A stretch of DNA of 64,000 nt from Micromonospora sp. C95 (GCF_018070465.1 NZ_JAGPXT010000013.1:83151-147150), one strand, 5' to 3'; counted from the stretch's first letter, positions 42,188-51,587 are shown. Numbers and translations: made by a program. Notes: generated from the letters alone by a model not told the origin.

Positions 42188-43090
42188 GTGGACCCGCTGC
42201 ACGACGTGCTGAGCCTGGTCGGTGCCACCGGCCAGGTCTCGGCCAGTATGGCGGCGGGCGGCAGTTGGGCGGTCGAGTTCGAGGCACCGGTGGGCATCAA
42301 GTTCAACGCGGTCCGCCGGGGGCGCTGCTGGCTGCGCGTGGACGGTTGCGCCGAGGCGCTGCCGCTGGCGGCCGGCGACTGCTACCTGCTGACCCGCGCC
42401 CGGTCGTACACCCTCTTCAGTGACCCCGAGGCGGTCCCGGTGCCGGCGGGACCGGTCTTCCTGGCGGCGACGGGCGGGGTGGCCCGCGTCGGGGCGGGCG
42501 ACGACTTCGCGGCCATCGGCGGCGCGTTCCACTTCGGCGACCGGGCCCGCACCCTGCTGCTCGACGCCCTGCCCCCGGTGGTCCACGTGCCCGGGGCCAC
42601 CGCCGAGGCCGCCACCCTGCACTGGGCGATCGACCAGGTCGACGCGGAACTGCGCCAGCAACGTCCCGCCGCCGGCCTCGTCGCCGAGCATCTCGCGCTG
42701 ATCATGCTGATCCAGATGCTCCGTCATCACCTCGCCGCCGACGCCCGAACGACGACCGGCTGGCTGGCCGGTCTCGGTGACCCGGTGGTCGCCCTGGCGC
42801 TGCGGGAGATGCACCAGCGGCCGGCGCACCCGTGGACGGTGGCGGAGTTGGCCCGGGCCGCCTCGGTTTCCCGTTCGACCCTGGCCGCACGCTTCCGGAC
42901 GGTGGTCGGCCGGGCTCCGCTGGAGTACCTCACCGGCTGGCGGGTGGAACTCGCCGCCGACCGGCTCCGCCGGACCGACGACACCCTGGCCCGCATCGCG
43001 CAACTGGTCGGCTACGGCTCCGAGAGCGCCCTCAGCGTCGCCTTCAAACGCATCACCGGCCACACCCCGCGCGCCTACCGCCGCCGCTGA
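42188..43090 (+). CDS. AraC-family transcriptional regulator
   Basis: About 300 residues with an N-terminal cupin sensor (GRCWLRVDG, LPLAAGDCYLL) and two C-terminal AraC helix-turn-helix motifs, including ARAASVSRSTLAARFRTVVG and RIAQLVGYGSESALSVAFK. The GTG at 42188 is chosen because AGGAGG lies 5 bases upstream; a GTG at 42182 is the alternative. The direct repeat AGTCCAG occurs twice in the gap to the divergent SDR gene and could be its binding site. Confidence 0.9.
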   Translation: MDPLHDVLSLVGATGQVSASMAAGGSWAVEFEAPVGIKFNAVRRGRCWLRVDGCAEALPLAAGDCYLLTRARSYTLFSDPEAVPVPAGPVFLAATGGVARVGAGDDFAAIGGAFHFGDRARTLLLDALPPVVHVPGATAEAATLHWAIDQVDAELRQQRPAAGLVAEHLALIMLIQMLRHHLAADARTTTGWLAGLGDPVVALALREMHQRPAHPWTVAELARAASVSRSTLAARFRTVVGRAPLEYLTGWRVELAADRLRRTDDTLARIAQLVGYGSESALSVAFKRITGHTPRAYRRR

Positions 43091-43094
43091 CCCC

Positions 43095-43168
43095 CGCGAT
43101 CTTGCACTTTCCGTCGGGACAGATACCCCTTTTTCCGGCATCTCGGCGACCGAAAGTGCAAGATCGCG
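43095..43168. repeat. Long inverted repeat between convergent genes
   Basis: Perfect 17-base arms, CGCGATCTTGCACTTTC (43095-43111) and its complement (43152-43168), flank a 40-base loop. It begins 5 bases after the AraC stop. It could terminate transcription in both directions, but the long loop and conserved-looking arms resemble an interspersed palindromic repeat. Confidence 0.7.
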
Positions 43169-43198
43169 TGGGGGGGGGTGGGGGTGGGGGTGGGGGTC
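43169..43198 (+). other. G-quadruplex-forming tract
   Basis: Directly after the inverted repeat the plus strand carries four runs of five or more G separated by single T bases. This is an ideal intramolecular G-quadruplex motif on DNA, or C-rich on the transcript of the minus-strand gene. It lies just past the D-lactate dehydrogenase stop. Confidence 0.65.
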
Positions 43199-43201
43199 GG
43201 G

Positions 43202-44203
43202 TCAGCAGACGCGGGCGGGGGTGGGGACGGCGTCGGGGCCGTCGTGTTCGACTGTGGAGAGGTTGGTGAGGGTGGTGGCGGCGATGTTGTGCAGGCCGTC
43301 CTCGGTGAAGAACGCCTGGTGGCCGGTGATCAGCACGTTGGGGAAGGTGGTGAGGCGGGCGAAGTCGTCGTCGCCGAGGACCCGTTCGGAGCGGTCCTCG
43401 AAGAACAGGTCGCTCTCCTCCTCGTACACGTCGAGGCCGAGGTAGCCGATCCGGCCGCTCTTGAGCCCGGCGATCACGGCCCTCGTGTCCACGAGCGCCC
43501 CCCGGCCAGTATTGATCAGCATGACGCCCTCGCGGAACAGGGCGATGCGTTCGGCGTCGATCAGGTGCCGGGTGTCGGAGGTGAGCGGACAGTGCAGGGT
43601 GATGATGTGCGACTCGGCGAGCAACCGCTCCAGCGGGACGTACTCCACCCCGGCGGCGACTGCCGCGTCGTTCGGGTACGGGTCGCTGGCCAGCACCCGG
43701 CAACCGAAACCCGCCATGATCTGGGCGACGCAGACACCGATCCGCCCGGTGCCGACGATGCCGACCGTACGGCCGTGCAGGTCGAAGCCGAGCAGGCCGG
43801 CGAGGGCGAAGTTGTGTTCGCGTACCCGGTTGTAGGCTCGGTGGATCTTGCGATTCAGGGCGAGGATCAGGCCGGCGGTGTGCTCGGCCACCGCGTGCGG
43901 CGAGTACTCCGGCACCCGCACCACGGTCAGGCCCAGCTCGCGGGCGGCGACCACGTCGACGTTGTTGAAGCCGGCCGAGCGCAACGCCACCACCCGGACG
44001 CCGGCGTCGGCGAGCTGATGGAGCACCTCGCTACACAGGTCGTCGTTGACGAAGGCGCAGACCGCGTCCGCCTCCTCGGCCAGCCGGGCGGTCTGCGTGG
44101 TGAGCCGCGGCTCCAGGAAGGTCAGCTCATGACCGGCCGTGGCGTTCGCCTCAGCGAGGAACGTCCGGTCGTACGGCTTGGTGCTGAACACTGCCACCCG
44201 CAC
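43202..44203 (-). CDS. D-lactate dehydrogenase (2-hydroxyacid dehydrogenase family)
   Basis: A 333-residue D-2-hydroxyacid dehydrogenase. It has GIVGTGRIG (NAD loop), the substrate Arg in RSAGFNNVD, NTGRGALVD, and the catalytic His in ITGHQAFFT. The pattern (YSPHAVAEHT, DLFFEDRS) is that of fermentative D-lactate dehydrogenase, which reduces pyruvate to D-lactate. It lies 15 bases after the aldo/keto reductase gene on the same strand and is probably co-transcribed with it. Confidence 0.9.
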   Translation of the reverse strand: MRVAVFSTKPYDRTFLAEANATAGHELTFLEPRLTTQTARLAEEADAVCAFVNDDLCSEVLHQLADAGVRVVALRSAGFNNVDVVAARELGLTVVRVPEYSPHAVAEHTAGLILALNRKIHRAYNRVREHNFALAGLLGFDLHGRTVGIVGTGRIGVCVAQIMAGFGCRVLASDPYPNDAAVAAGVEYVPLERLLAESHIITLHCPLTSDTRHLIDAERIALFREGVMLINTGRGALVDTRAVIAGLKSGRIGYLGLDVYEEESDLFFEDRSERVLGDDDFARLTTFPNVLITGHQAFFTEDGLHNIAATTLTNLSTVEHDGPDAVPTPARVC

Positions 44204-44218
44204 GGATCGCCTCCACCC

Positions 44219-45220
44219 TCACGTCAACTGTGCGTCGATCTCGGCCAGTTCCTCGGCGGTCAGGTCGAGGTTGTCCACGGCGGCGATGTTCGCCTCGAGC
44301 TGCGACACGCTGCTGGCACCGATTATCAGGCTGGTCATCCGGGGATCGCGCAGTGCCCAGGCGAGCGCGAGCTGCGCGAGGGACTGGCCCCGGCGCTGCG
44401 CGACGGCGGCCAGCACACGGATGGTGGCCAGCCGCTGCTCGCTCACGTCGCTCTCGTCGAGGAAGACGCTGGTGCGGACCCGGGAGTCGGCCGGGATGCC
44501 GTCGAGGTAGCGGTCGGTGAGCAGACCCTGGGCCAACGGGCTGTAGGCGATGCAGCCGGCACCCACCCGCTCCAGCGTGTCGAGCAGCCCGTCCTGCTCG
44601 GTCCACCGGTTGAACATCGAGTACGCCGGCTGATTGATCAGTAGCGGGGTGCCCAGGTCGCGCAGGATCGCCGCGGCCCGCTCGGTCTGCTCCGAGGTGT
44701 AGTTGGAGATGCCGACGTAGAGGGCCTTGCCGGAGCGGACGGCGGCGTCGAGAGCGCCCATGGTCTCCTCCAGCGGGGTGTCCGGGTCGTACCGGTGGCT
44801 GTAGAAGATGTCGACGTAGTCCAGACCGAGCCGGCGCAGCGACTGGTCGAGTGAGGCGATGAGGTTCTTGCGGGAACCCCACTCACCGTACGGGCCCGGC
44901 CACATCAGATAGCCGGCCTTGCTGGAGACGACCAACTCGTCGCGGTACGGCTTGAGGTCCGTGGCGAGCATCCGGCCGAAGTTCTCCTCGGCGGAACCGG
45001 GCGGCGGCCCGTAGTTGTTGGCCAGGTCGAAATGGGTGACGCCGAGGTCGAAGGCGCGCCGGACGATGTCCCGCTGACGGTCGAACGGGCGGTCCGGCCC
45101 GAAGTTGTGCCACAGGCCGAGCGAGATCGCGGGCAGCCGAAGCCCGCTGGCTCCGCTGCGCCGGTAGGTCATCTGGTCGTAGCGCGTGTCGGCGGCGAGA
45201 TAAGTCACGATCATGACCAT
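44219..45220 (-). CDS. Aldo/keto reductase, L-glyceraldehyde 3-phosphate reductase type
   Basis: About 333 residues beginning MVMIVTYLAADTRYDQMTYR, close to the N-terminus of YghZ/Gpr-type reductases. The catalytic residues are in FDLANNYG (Asp, Tyr), SSKAGY (Lys) and FYSHRYD (His). Enzymes of this group reduce L-glyceraldehyde 3-phosphate and methylglyoxal with NADPH. The family N-terminus guides the start at 45220 (ATG at 45214 is also possible); the longer frame to 45427 would run into the divergent gene. It probably shares a transcript with the D-lactate dehydrogenase, a pairing consistent with methylglyoxal or triose detoxification. Confidence 0.88.
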   Translation of the reverse strand: MVMIVTYLAADTRYDQMTYRRSGASGLRLPAISLGLWHNFGPDRPFDRQRDIVRRAFDLGVTHFDLANNYGPPPGSAEENFGRMLATDLKPYRDELVVSSKAGYLMWPGPYGEWGSRKNLIASLDQSLRRLGLDYVDIFYSHRYDPDTPLEETMGALDAAVRSGKALYVGISNYTSEQTERAAAILRDLGTPLLINQPAYSMFNRWTEQDGLLDTLERVGAGCIAYSPLAQGLLTDRYLDGIPADSRVRTSVFLDESDVSEQRLATIRVLAAVAQRRGQSLAQLALAWALRDPRMTSLIIGASSVSQLEANIAAVDNLDLTAEELAEIDAQLT

Positions 45221-45425
45221 ATCCCGAGGTCGGACAGGCACCGCCTCGACGTCGTCCGAGGGTGCCGAAAGCTTGGCGCCGGACGGATCGCCGGGGGCCG
45301 GGGATGGGTGGCGGGACGCTGTCGAGCTGACAGCGCGAACGACTCGCGCGCTCCGCCGCTCGGGGCGCCGGACCGGAAGGCCGAGCGGGGCTGAGCGCAT
45401 GAACCGCGACGGGTAGCGTCGACCC

Positions 45426-46394
45426 ATGCGTTACGTGCGGCTCGACACTGCGAAGCCTCTGTCCAGGATCGGTCTCGGTACCTGGCAGTTCGGTTCGCGG
45501 GAGTGGGGGTACGGTCCCGACTACGAACGGCTGGCGGCGACCATCGTCCGGCGCGCCGTCGAGCTGGGCGTGACCTTTTTCGACACCGCCGAGATCTACG
45601 GGTTCGGTCGCAGCGAACGGCTCCTCGGCGCGGCACTGGCCGCCGACCGGGACAAGGTGGCCATCGCCACCAAGATCTTGCCGGTACTGCCGGTCGCGTC
45701 GGTGGTGCAGCAGCGGGCGGTGGCCTCGGCGGCTCGGCTCGGTGTCACCGGTATCGATCTCTACCAGGTGCACAAGCCCAACCCGGCGGTCAGCGACCAC
45801 CGGACCATGCGCGGGATGCGCGCGTTGCAGGACGTCGGCCTGGTCGCCGAGGTCGGGGTGAGTAGCTACAGCCTGCGTCGCTGGCAGGTGGCGGAGGCGG
45901 CACTGGGTCGGCGGGTGCTCAGCAACCAGGTCCGCTACAGCATGCTGGACCGCAAGCCGGAGGAGGACCTGCTCGGGTACGCCGAACAGGCCGGCCGGCT
46001 GGTCATCGCGTACAGCCCGCTCGCGCAGGGCTTCCTCTCCGGGCGGTACGACGCGAACCATCCGCCGGTCGGCGCGATCCGCCGGGCCAACCCGTACTTC
46101 CTGCCGGAGAACCTGGAACGTGGCAGCGCGTTGATCGAGACGCTGCGTCAGGTGGCCGCCGCGCACGACGCGACGCCGAGCCAGATCGCCCTGGCGTACG
46201 TGCTGCGTCACCCGAACGTGGTGGCCATCCCGGGCGCGTCAAGCGTGGAGCAACTGGAGCGCAACGCCGCCGCTGCCGAGATCGACCTGACCGAGGACGA
46301 GTACGCCGCACTTGTCAACGCGGCCCGGGCGTTCCGCCCGGTCACCGGGCTCGCGGCCGTACCGAGGCTGATCAGGTCCCGAACGCGCGGTTGA
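45426..46394 (+). CDS. Aldo/keto reductase
   Basis: A 322-residue aldo/keto reductase with FDTAEIYG (Asp, Tyr), IATKI (Lys) and YQVHKPN (His), plus the C-terminal cofactor motif IPGASSVEQLERN. It is divergent from the other aldo/keto reductase across about 200 bases but belongs to a different subgroup. The substrate is unknown. Confidence 0.88.
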   Translation: MRYVRLDTAKPLSRIGLGTWQFGSREWGYGPDYERLAATIVRRAVELGVTFFDTAEIYGFGRSERLLGAALAADRDKVAIATKILPVLPVASVVQQRAVASAARLGVTGIDLYQVHKPNPAVSDHRTMRGMRALQDVGLVAEVGVSSYSLRRWQVAEAALGRRVLSNQVRYSMLDRKPEEDLLGYAEQAGRLVIAYSPLAQGFLSGRYDANHPPVGAIRRANPYFLPENLERGSALIETLRQVAAAHDATPSQIALAYVLRHPNVVAIPGASSVEQLERNAAAAEIDLTEDEYAALVNAARAFRPVTGLAAVPRLIRSRTRG

Positions 46395-46402
46395 CCAGGC
46401 TG

Positions 46403-46861
46403 TCACGGCAGGTCGCGGGCGTAGCAGACGGAGAGCGGCTCGCCCCGGTACGGCCCGAAGTTGTCGATGCGCCGGTAGCCCTCCCGCTCGTAGAAGCGCA
46501 TCGCGTCGGGCTGGGCGGTGCCGGTCTCCAGCAGCAGGGTGTGTACCCCGGCGTCGCGGGCGGCCGTTTCCAGGGCGCGCAGGATGGCGGTCGCCACCCC
46601 GGTGCCCCGGGCCGGCGGGCTGACGTACATCCGTTTGATCTCGGCGGAACCGGCGGCGAGGAAGCGCAGGCCGCCGCAGCCCACGGCGGTGCCGTCGGGG
46701 TCGCGGGCGATCAGGAAGATGCTCACCGTCTCGGCCGTGGGTGCCGCGCCCGGCTCGTGGTCGTCGCAGCCGTAGCGGGCGTCGAGTTCGGCCCGCTGGG
46801 CGGCGCGTAACAGGCTGGCGTCGGTCGACTCCCAGGGTTCGCGATCGATGGAGACCACCAC
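46403..46861 (-). CDS. GNAT-family N-acetyltransferase
   Basis: A 152-residue GNAT protein. AVGCGGLRFL is followed by IKRMYVSPPARGTGVATAIL, the acetyl-CoA binding loop (R-G-T-G-V-A). TAQPDAMRFYEREGYRRI is typical of family C-termini. It transfers an acetyl group from acetyl-CoA to an unidentified amine. It is convergent with the aldo/keto reductase (9-base gap). Confidence 0.88.
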   Translation of the reverse strand: MVVSIDREPWESTDASLLRAAQRAELDARYGCDDHEPGAAPTAETVSIFLIARDPDGTAVGCGGLRFLAAGSAEIKRMYVSPPARGTGVATAILRALETAARDAGVHTLLLETGTAQPDAMRFYEREGYRRIDNFGPYRGEPLSVCYARDLP

Positions 46862-46945
46862 GGTCCTTCCTCCTCACCGGCAGAGTTCATGATCATGCCA
46901 GGCTGGTGGGGGTCGATGGGGCGGGTGCGCGCTAGCGTGGGCGGG

Positions 46946-48391
46946 GTGAGTGAGTCTTCGCCTGTTTCGCCGCTCCCCCCGGCCGACCTGCCCGCCACGC
47001 TCGGCGCGCTGCGCGCCGCCGGGCACCGCTACCGCACCGTCAAGCAGGAACTCCGCGACAACCTGCGGGCCCGGATGCGCGACGGCGCGCCGCGGTTCGT
47101 CGGCATCGTCGGGTACGACGACACCGTGCTGCCGGAGGTGGAGCGGGCGCTGCTCGCCGGGCACGACATGGTGCTGCTCGGCGAGCGGGGCCAGGGCAAG
47201 ACCAGGCTGATCCGGTCGCTGGTCACGCTGCTTGACGAGTGGACGCCGGTGATCGCCGGTTCGGTGCTCAACGAGCACCCGCTGCACCCGGTCACCCCGG
47301 CGTCGCGGGCGCTTGTCGCCGAGGCCGGCGACGATCTGCCGGTCGGCTGGCTGCACCGCTCGATGCGCTACGGGGAGAAGCTGGCCACCCCGGACACCAG
47401 CGTCGGTGACCTGATCGGTGACGTGGACCCGATCCGGCTGGCCCAGGGGCGTACGCTCGGCGACCCCGAGACGATTCACTTCGGGCTGGTGCCGCGTACC
47501 AACCGGGGCATCTTCGCGGTCAACGAGCTGCCCGACCTGGCCGAGCGGATCCAGGTGGCGCTGCTGAACGTGCTTGAGGAACGGGACATCCAGGTACGCG
47601 GCTACCAGCTGCGGCTGCCGCTGGACCTGCTCCTGGTGGCCAGCGCCAACCCGGAGGACTACACCAACCGGGGTCGGATCATCACCCCGCTCAAGGACCG
47701 CTTCGGCGCGGAGATCCGCACCCACTACCCGACCGACCTGGAGTTGGAGCTGGCGCTGATCCGGCAGGAGGCCGACCTGGTCGCCGAGGTGCCGGAGCAC
47801 GTGCTGGAGGTGCTGGCCCGGTTCGCCCGGGCGGTACGCGACTCGCCGTCGGTGGACCCGCGTTCCGGTGTCTCCGCCCGGTTCGCCATCGCCGCGGCGG
47901 AGACCGTCGCCGCCGCCGCGCTGCGCCGGGCGTGTCTGCTGGGCGCCGAGACGGATCTGCCGTCGGCCGAGGCGGTGGCGCGGGTGGGTGACGCGGTGTC
48001 GGTGACGTCGACGCTGCGCGGCAAGGTGGAGTTCGAGAGCGGCGAGGAGGGCCGGGAGATCGAGCTGCTCGGCCACCTGCTGCGGACCGCCACCGCCGAG
48101 ACTTTCCGGGCCCGGCTGGCCGGGCTGGACCTGTCCGGCTTCACCGCGCTGGTCGAGGAGGGGCAGGCGGTCGAGACCGGGGAGCTGGTGTCGGCGGCTG
48201 ACCTGCTGCGTCAGGTGGGCACGGTACCGGGGCTGGCCAAGGTGCTCGACCGGCTCGGCATCGGCGACGCGCCGAGCACCGGGCAGGCCGCGGCGGCCGT
48301 CGAGTTCGTGCTCGAAGGGCTGTATCTGAGCCGCCGGCTGGGCAAGGACGTCACCGACGCCGGGCGGACCCGCTACGGCGGTCGGGACTGA
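46946..48391 (+). CDS. MoxR/ChlI-like AAA ATPase
   Basis: About 481 residues. The AAA module has Walker A GERGQGKT (from residue 79), FAVNELPDLAERIQVALLNV (Walker B region), the sensor VASANPED and the arginine finger region LKDRFGAEI. A C-terminal helical part follows. Proteins of this kind pair with VWA-domain proteins to remodel or insert metal into targets, as in magnesium chelatase ChlI/ChlD and MoxR systems. The next gene is such a partner, 1 base downstream. GTG at 46946 is taken as start; an ATG at 46889 would add 19 residues. The target is unknown. Confidence 0.85.
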   Translation: MSESSPVSPLPPADLPATLGALRAAGHRYRTVKQELRDNLRARMRDGAPRFVGIVGYDDTVLPEVERALLAGHDMVLLGERGQGKTRLIRSLVTLLDEWTPVIAGSVLNEHPLHPVTPASRALVAEAGDDLPVGWLHRSMRYGEKLATPDTSVGDLIGDVDPIRLAQGRTLGDPETIHFGLVPRTNRGIFAVNELPDLAERIQVALLNVLEERDIQVRGYQLRLPLDLLLVASANPEDYTNRGRIITPLKDRFGAEIRTHYPTDLELELALIRQEADLVAEVPEHVLEVLARFARAVRDSPSVDPRSGVSARFAIAAAETVAAAALRRACLLGAETDLPSAEAVARVGDAVSVTSTLRGKVEFESGEEGREIELLGHLLRTATAETFRARLAGLDLSGFTALVEEGQAVETGELVSAADLLRQVGTVPGLAKVLDRLGIGDAPSTGQAAAAVEFVLEGLYLSRRLGKDVTDAGRTRYGGRD

Positions 48392-48392
48392 G

Positions 48393-50345
48393 ATGGCCGG
48401 CAACCGGTTCCGGTACGGGCAGTGGCGCGGCGGCCCCGATCCGCTCGCACCGCCGTACGACGTGCAGGGCGCGGTGGACCAGGTCGGCGCGGAGGTGCTG
48501 GCCGGCGGTAGCCTCCGCGACGCGCTGCGGGATCTGCTGCGCCGGGGTCCGCAGGGGCGTGGCGGGCTGGACGGGTTGACCGCCCGCGCCCGCCGGCTGC
48601 GTCGCGAGGCGCTGCGCCGGGGTGAGCTGGACGGTGCGGTGACCCGGGCGCGGGCGCTGCTCGACCAGGCGTTGGCCGCCGAGCGCGACGAGTTGGCCCG
48701 GCGCGACGACGAGGCGGCCCGGTTCGCCGAGACGATGCTGGGGAGCCTGCCCCGCTCGACCGCACAGGCGGTGCGGGATCTGTCCGACTACCGGTGGGCC
48801 AGCGACGAGGCCCGGCAGACCTACCAGCGGATCCTCGACGGGCTGCGCGACGACGTACTCGGCCAGCGCTTCGCCGGGCTGCGCGACTCCGCGCGGCTGG
48901 CCGGTGACCCGGCGGTGCAGGAGCAGGTCGCCGAGATGGTGCGGGACCTCAACGCCCTGCTGGCCCGGCACGCCCGCGCCGAGGACACCACCGACGCGTT
49001 CGCCGAGTTCATGCGCCGGCACGGCGCCTTCTTCCCGGAACGCCCGCGCGACGTGGACGAGCTGATCGACATCCTGGCGCGACGGTCGGCGGCCGGGCAG
49101 CGGCTGATGAACTCGCTGTCGCAGCGCCAGCGGGAGGAACTCGCCGGACTGATGCGCGAGTCCCTCGGCGACCGGCTGGCCGGCGAGTTGGCCGCGCTTG
49201 AGGGAAACCTGCGGGCGCTGCGGCCCGACCTGCGCTGGGGGCGGGGCGAACGGATGCAGGGCGGCCAGCCGCTGGGCTACGGCGAGGCGACCGGGGCGCT
49301 CGACGAGATCGCCGAACTGGACGATCTGCTCGACCAGTTGGGTCAGGCGCACCCCGGGGCGACCCTTGACGACATCGACGTCGAGGCGGTGGCCCGGACG
49401 CTGGGCCGCGACGCAGCCGACGACGTACGCCGGCTGCGGGAGCTGGAGCGGGAGCTGCGCCGGCAGGGTTGGGTGACCCGCGATGCCGACGGTCTGACCC
49501 TGAGCCCGAAGGCGCTGCGTCGCCTCGGCGGCACCGCGCTGCGGCAGGTCTTCGCCGAGCTGACCGCCGGCCCGAGGGGCCAGCACGACCTGCGCTCGGC
49601 CGGGGCGGCCGGCGAGGTGACCGGGGCGTCGCGGCCCTGGGAGTACGGCGACGAACAACCGCTGGACGTGGTGCGGACCCTGACCCGGGCGGTCCGCCGG
49701 GCCGGCCCCGGGGTGCCGGTGCAACTTGCCGTCGAGGACTTCGAGGTCGTCGAGACCGAGCGGCGGGCGTCGGCGGCGGTGGCGCTCTGCGTCGACCTGT
49801 CGTACTCGATGATCTCGCAGGGCCGGTGGGGGCCGATGAAGCAGACCGGGCTGGCCCTGGCGCACCTGATGGCGACCCGGTTTCCGCAGGACGCCTTGCA
49901 GATCATCGGGTTCGGCCGGCGGGCGGAGACGCTCACCCAGCAGGAACTGGCCGCCGTCGAGCCGGACATGATGCAGGGGACCAACCTGCAGCACGCGTTG
50001 CGGCTGGCCGGCCGGCACCTGCGGCGTCATCCGGACGCCGAGCCGGTGGTGCTGGTGGTCACCGACGGGGAACCGACCGCCCATCTGGACCCGGACGACG
50101 GTGAGGCGCTGTTCGCGTGGCCGTCGTCGCCGGAGACGATCGAGGCGACGGTCCGGGAGGTGGACCGGCTCGGCCGCTACGGGGCCACGTTGAACCTCTT
50201 CATGCTTGGCGACGATCCCGGGCTGCGCCGGTTCGTCGACGCGGTGGCCCGCCGCAGCGGCGGCCGGGTGTTCACCCCGGACGCCGACGACCTCGGCGAG
50301 TACGTGGTAAGCGACTACCTGCGGGCCCGCCGGGGCCGCCGCTAG
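48393..50345 (+). CDS. VWA-domain protein, partner of the AAA ATPase
   Basis: A 650-residue protein with a long helical, Arg/Glu-rich N-terminal region and a C-terminal von Willebrand A domain. The MIDAS metal site is complete: DLSYS starting at residue 468, the Thr in MQGTNLQHA and the Asp in VVTDGEP. It binds a divalent metal and probably recognises the substrate of the upstream ATPase. Tight spacing indicates a two-gene operon. An inverted repeat directly after the stop may end the transcript. Confidence 0.87.
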   Translation: MAGNRFRYGQWRGGPDPLAPPYDVQGAVDQVGAEVLAGGSLRDALRDLLRRGPQGRGGLDGLTARARRLRREALRRGELDGAVTRARALLDQALAAERDELARRDDEAARFAETMLGSLPRSTAQAVRDLSDYRWASDEARQTYQRILDGLRDDVLGQRFAGLRDSARLAGDPAVQEQVAEMVRDLNALLARHARAEDTTDAFAEFMRRHGAFFPERPRDVDELIDILARRSAAGQRLMNSLSQRQREELAGLMRESLGDRLAGELAALEGNLRALRPDLRWGRGERMQGGQPLGYGEATGALDEIAELDDLLDQLGQAHPGATLDDIDVEAVARTLGRDAADDVRRLRELERELRRQGWVTRDADGLTLSPKALRRLGGTALRQVFAELTAGPRGQHDLRSAGAAGEVTGASRPWEYGDEQPLDVVRTLTRAVRRAGPGVPVQLAVEDFEVVETERRASAAVALCVDLSYSMISQGRWGPMKQTGLALAHLMATRFPQDALQIIGFGRRAETLTQQELAAVEPDMMQGTNLQHALRLAGRHLRRHPDAEPVVLVVTDGEPTAHLDPDDGEALFAWPSSPETIEATVREVDRLGRYGATLNLFMLGDDPGLRRFVDAVARRSGGRVFTPDADDLGEYVVSDYLRARRGRR

Positions 50346-50422
50346 TCCGCGTTTGACGAGGCTCGCCCGGACCACCGTCTGAGTCCGGCGTAGCCGGGCA
50401 CGGCCTCATGAAACGCGGACTA
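50343..50422. repeat. Imperfect long inverted repeat after the VWA gene
   Basis: Arms TAGTCCGCGTTT and its perfect complement (50343-50354, 50411-50422) extend inward with mismatches to about 20 bases, around a 40-base loop. It overlaps the VWA stop codon and is a likely terminator or interspersed palindrome. Confidence 0.6.
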
Positions 50423-50433
50423 AGCTCGGCCGG

Positions 50434-50895
50434 GTGGAGGTCGACGGGCTGCGGCGGGCGTACGACGCGGTGCTGGCCGAGGTCGACGCGGGCGGGTTCG
50501 GGCCGCCCCCGCCCGAGCGGTACAGCGCCGAGCAGGTCGTGGCGCACCTGATCGCCAGCGACGAGTTGATGCGCGAGGCCACTGAGGCGGTGCTGGCCGG
50601 CTCGCCGTACGCCTTCTACGACCTGGACGAGGTCCACCGGCCGGAACTGGACGAACTGGTTGCCGAGTGCGGCGACCTCGACGGGCTCGCCGCCCGGCTG
50701 CGTGCCACCAGCGAGCGGCTGGTCGCGTTGGTGGCCCGGCTCGGTGCGGCGGCGGACACTCCGGTCGAGACGCACCTACGTGAGGGGTTCGACCTCGTCG
50801 TCGACGAGCCGCTGCCGTGGGCCCGCACGATCGACCTGCACGCCCGCGTGCACCTGCCCCGACACCTGAACGAGCTGCGCGCCCTGCGCTACTGA
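50434..50895 (+). CDS. Hypothetical protein, DinB-like helical fold
   Basis: A 153-residue all-helical protein. HLIASDELMREA and a C-terminal HARVHLPRHLNELRALRY give spaced His residues as in DinB/MDMPI-type four-helix proteins, which often bind a metal and sometimes transfer thiols. The similarity is weak. It starts at GTG 50434 directly after an inverted repeat and is convergent with the lectin gene. Function unknown. Confidence 0.6.
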   Translation: MEVDGLRRAYDAVLAEVDAGGFGPPPPERYSAEQVVAHLIASDELMREATEAVLAGSPYAFYDLDEVHRPELDELVAECGDLDGLAARLRATSERLVALVARLGAAADTPVETHLREGFDLVVDEPLPWARTIDLHARVHLPRHLNELRALRY

Positions 50896-51587
50896 AGCGC
50901 CCAGCGCTGGGCCGGGTTGCCGTCGCAGGGGGCCTGGACGATGTCGGTGCCGGCGTCGGCGCCGCCGTCGCGGGCCTGGGCGCACTTGCCGCTGTGCACG
51001 GCCACCAGCACGCGCGCGCCGTCGTCGACCGAGCGCAGTCGCCACTGCTGGTTGGCCTCGCCGTGGCAGCCGAACTGCTGCAACCGGGCGCCGTCGTCGC
51101 CGCTGCCGCCCTCGACGTCGAGGCACTGGTTGTGGGCGGCGTTGGTGAGCGTCACCGTGTCCGGGCCGAAGGCGTTGACCACCCACTGCTGCTCCGGCCC
51201 GCCGCTGCACTCGGTCAGCTTGGCGACCGCCTTCTCACCGTCACCGTCGAGGCCGAGGCAGAGACCCGAGCCAACCCCACGGAGCACCCTCGGCCCGACG
51301 ATCGCGTCCGGATCCTGGCTGGGGCTCGGTGTGGGGGAGGGTTCGGACCTCGTCGGGCTGGGTTCCGGCTCGCTCTCGGTCGGGCTGGGCCGCACCGTGC
51401 TCGGGCTGGGGCCGGCCACCGTCGGTGCCGGCGCCGGCTCGCCGCCGCCGAGCACGCCGACGGCGAACAGGACCCCCAGCAGTACGCCGACCAGCCCCAA
51501 ACCGAGTGCCGTGACGAGCAGTGGATCGCGGGGTGGTCCGGCTCGGCGGGTGCCGTAGACGCTGCCCGACCCATCGGTGTGCGACAT
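50889..51587 (-). CDS. Membrane-anchored ricin-type (beta-trefoil) lectin
   Basis: About 232 residues. A short cytoplasmic N-terminus, a transmembrane segment at about 25-50 (LLVTALGLGLVGVLLGVLFA), a Ser/Pro/Thr-rich linker, then a ricin-B trefoil with three repeats ending in QQW, QQW and QRW. It should display a carbohydrate-binding domain outside the cell. The ATG at 51587 is preferred over 51713, which would add a non-homologous extension into the intergenic region. Confidence 0.8.
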   Translation of the reverse strand: MSHTDGSGSVYGTRRAGPPRDPLLVTALGLGLVGVLLGVLFAVGVLGGGEPAPAPTVAGPSPSTVRPSPTESEPEPSPTRSEPSPTPSPSQDPDAIVGPRVLRGVGSGLCLGLDGDGEKAVAKLTECSGGPEQQWVVNAFGPDTVTLTNAAHNQCLDVEGGSGDDGARLQQFGCHGEANQQWRLRSVDDGARVLVAVHSGKCAQARDGGADAGTDIVQAPCDGNPAQRWALQ

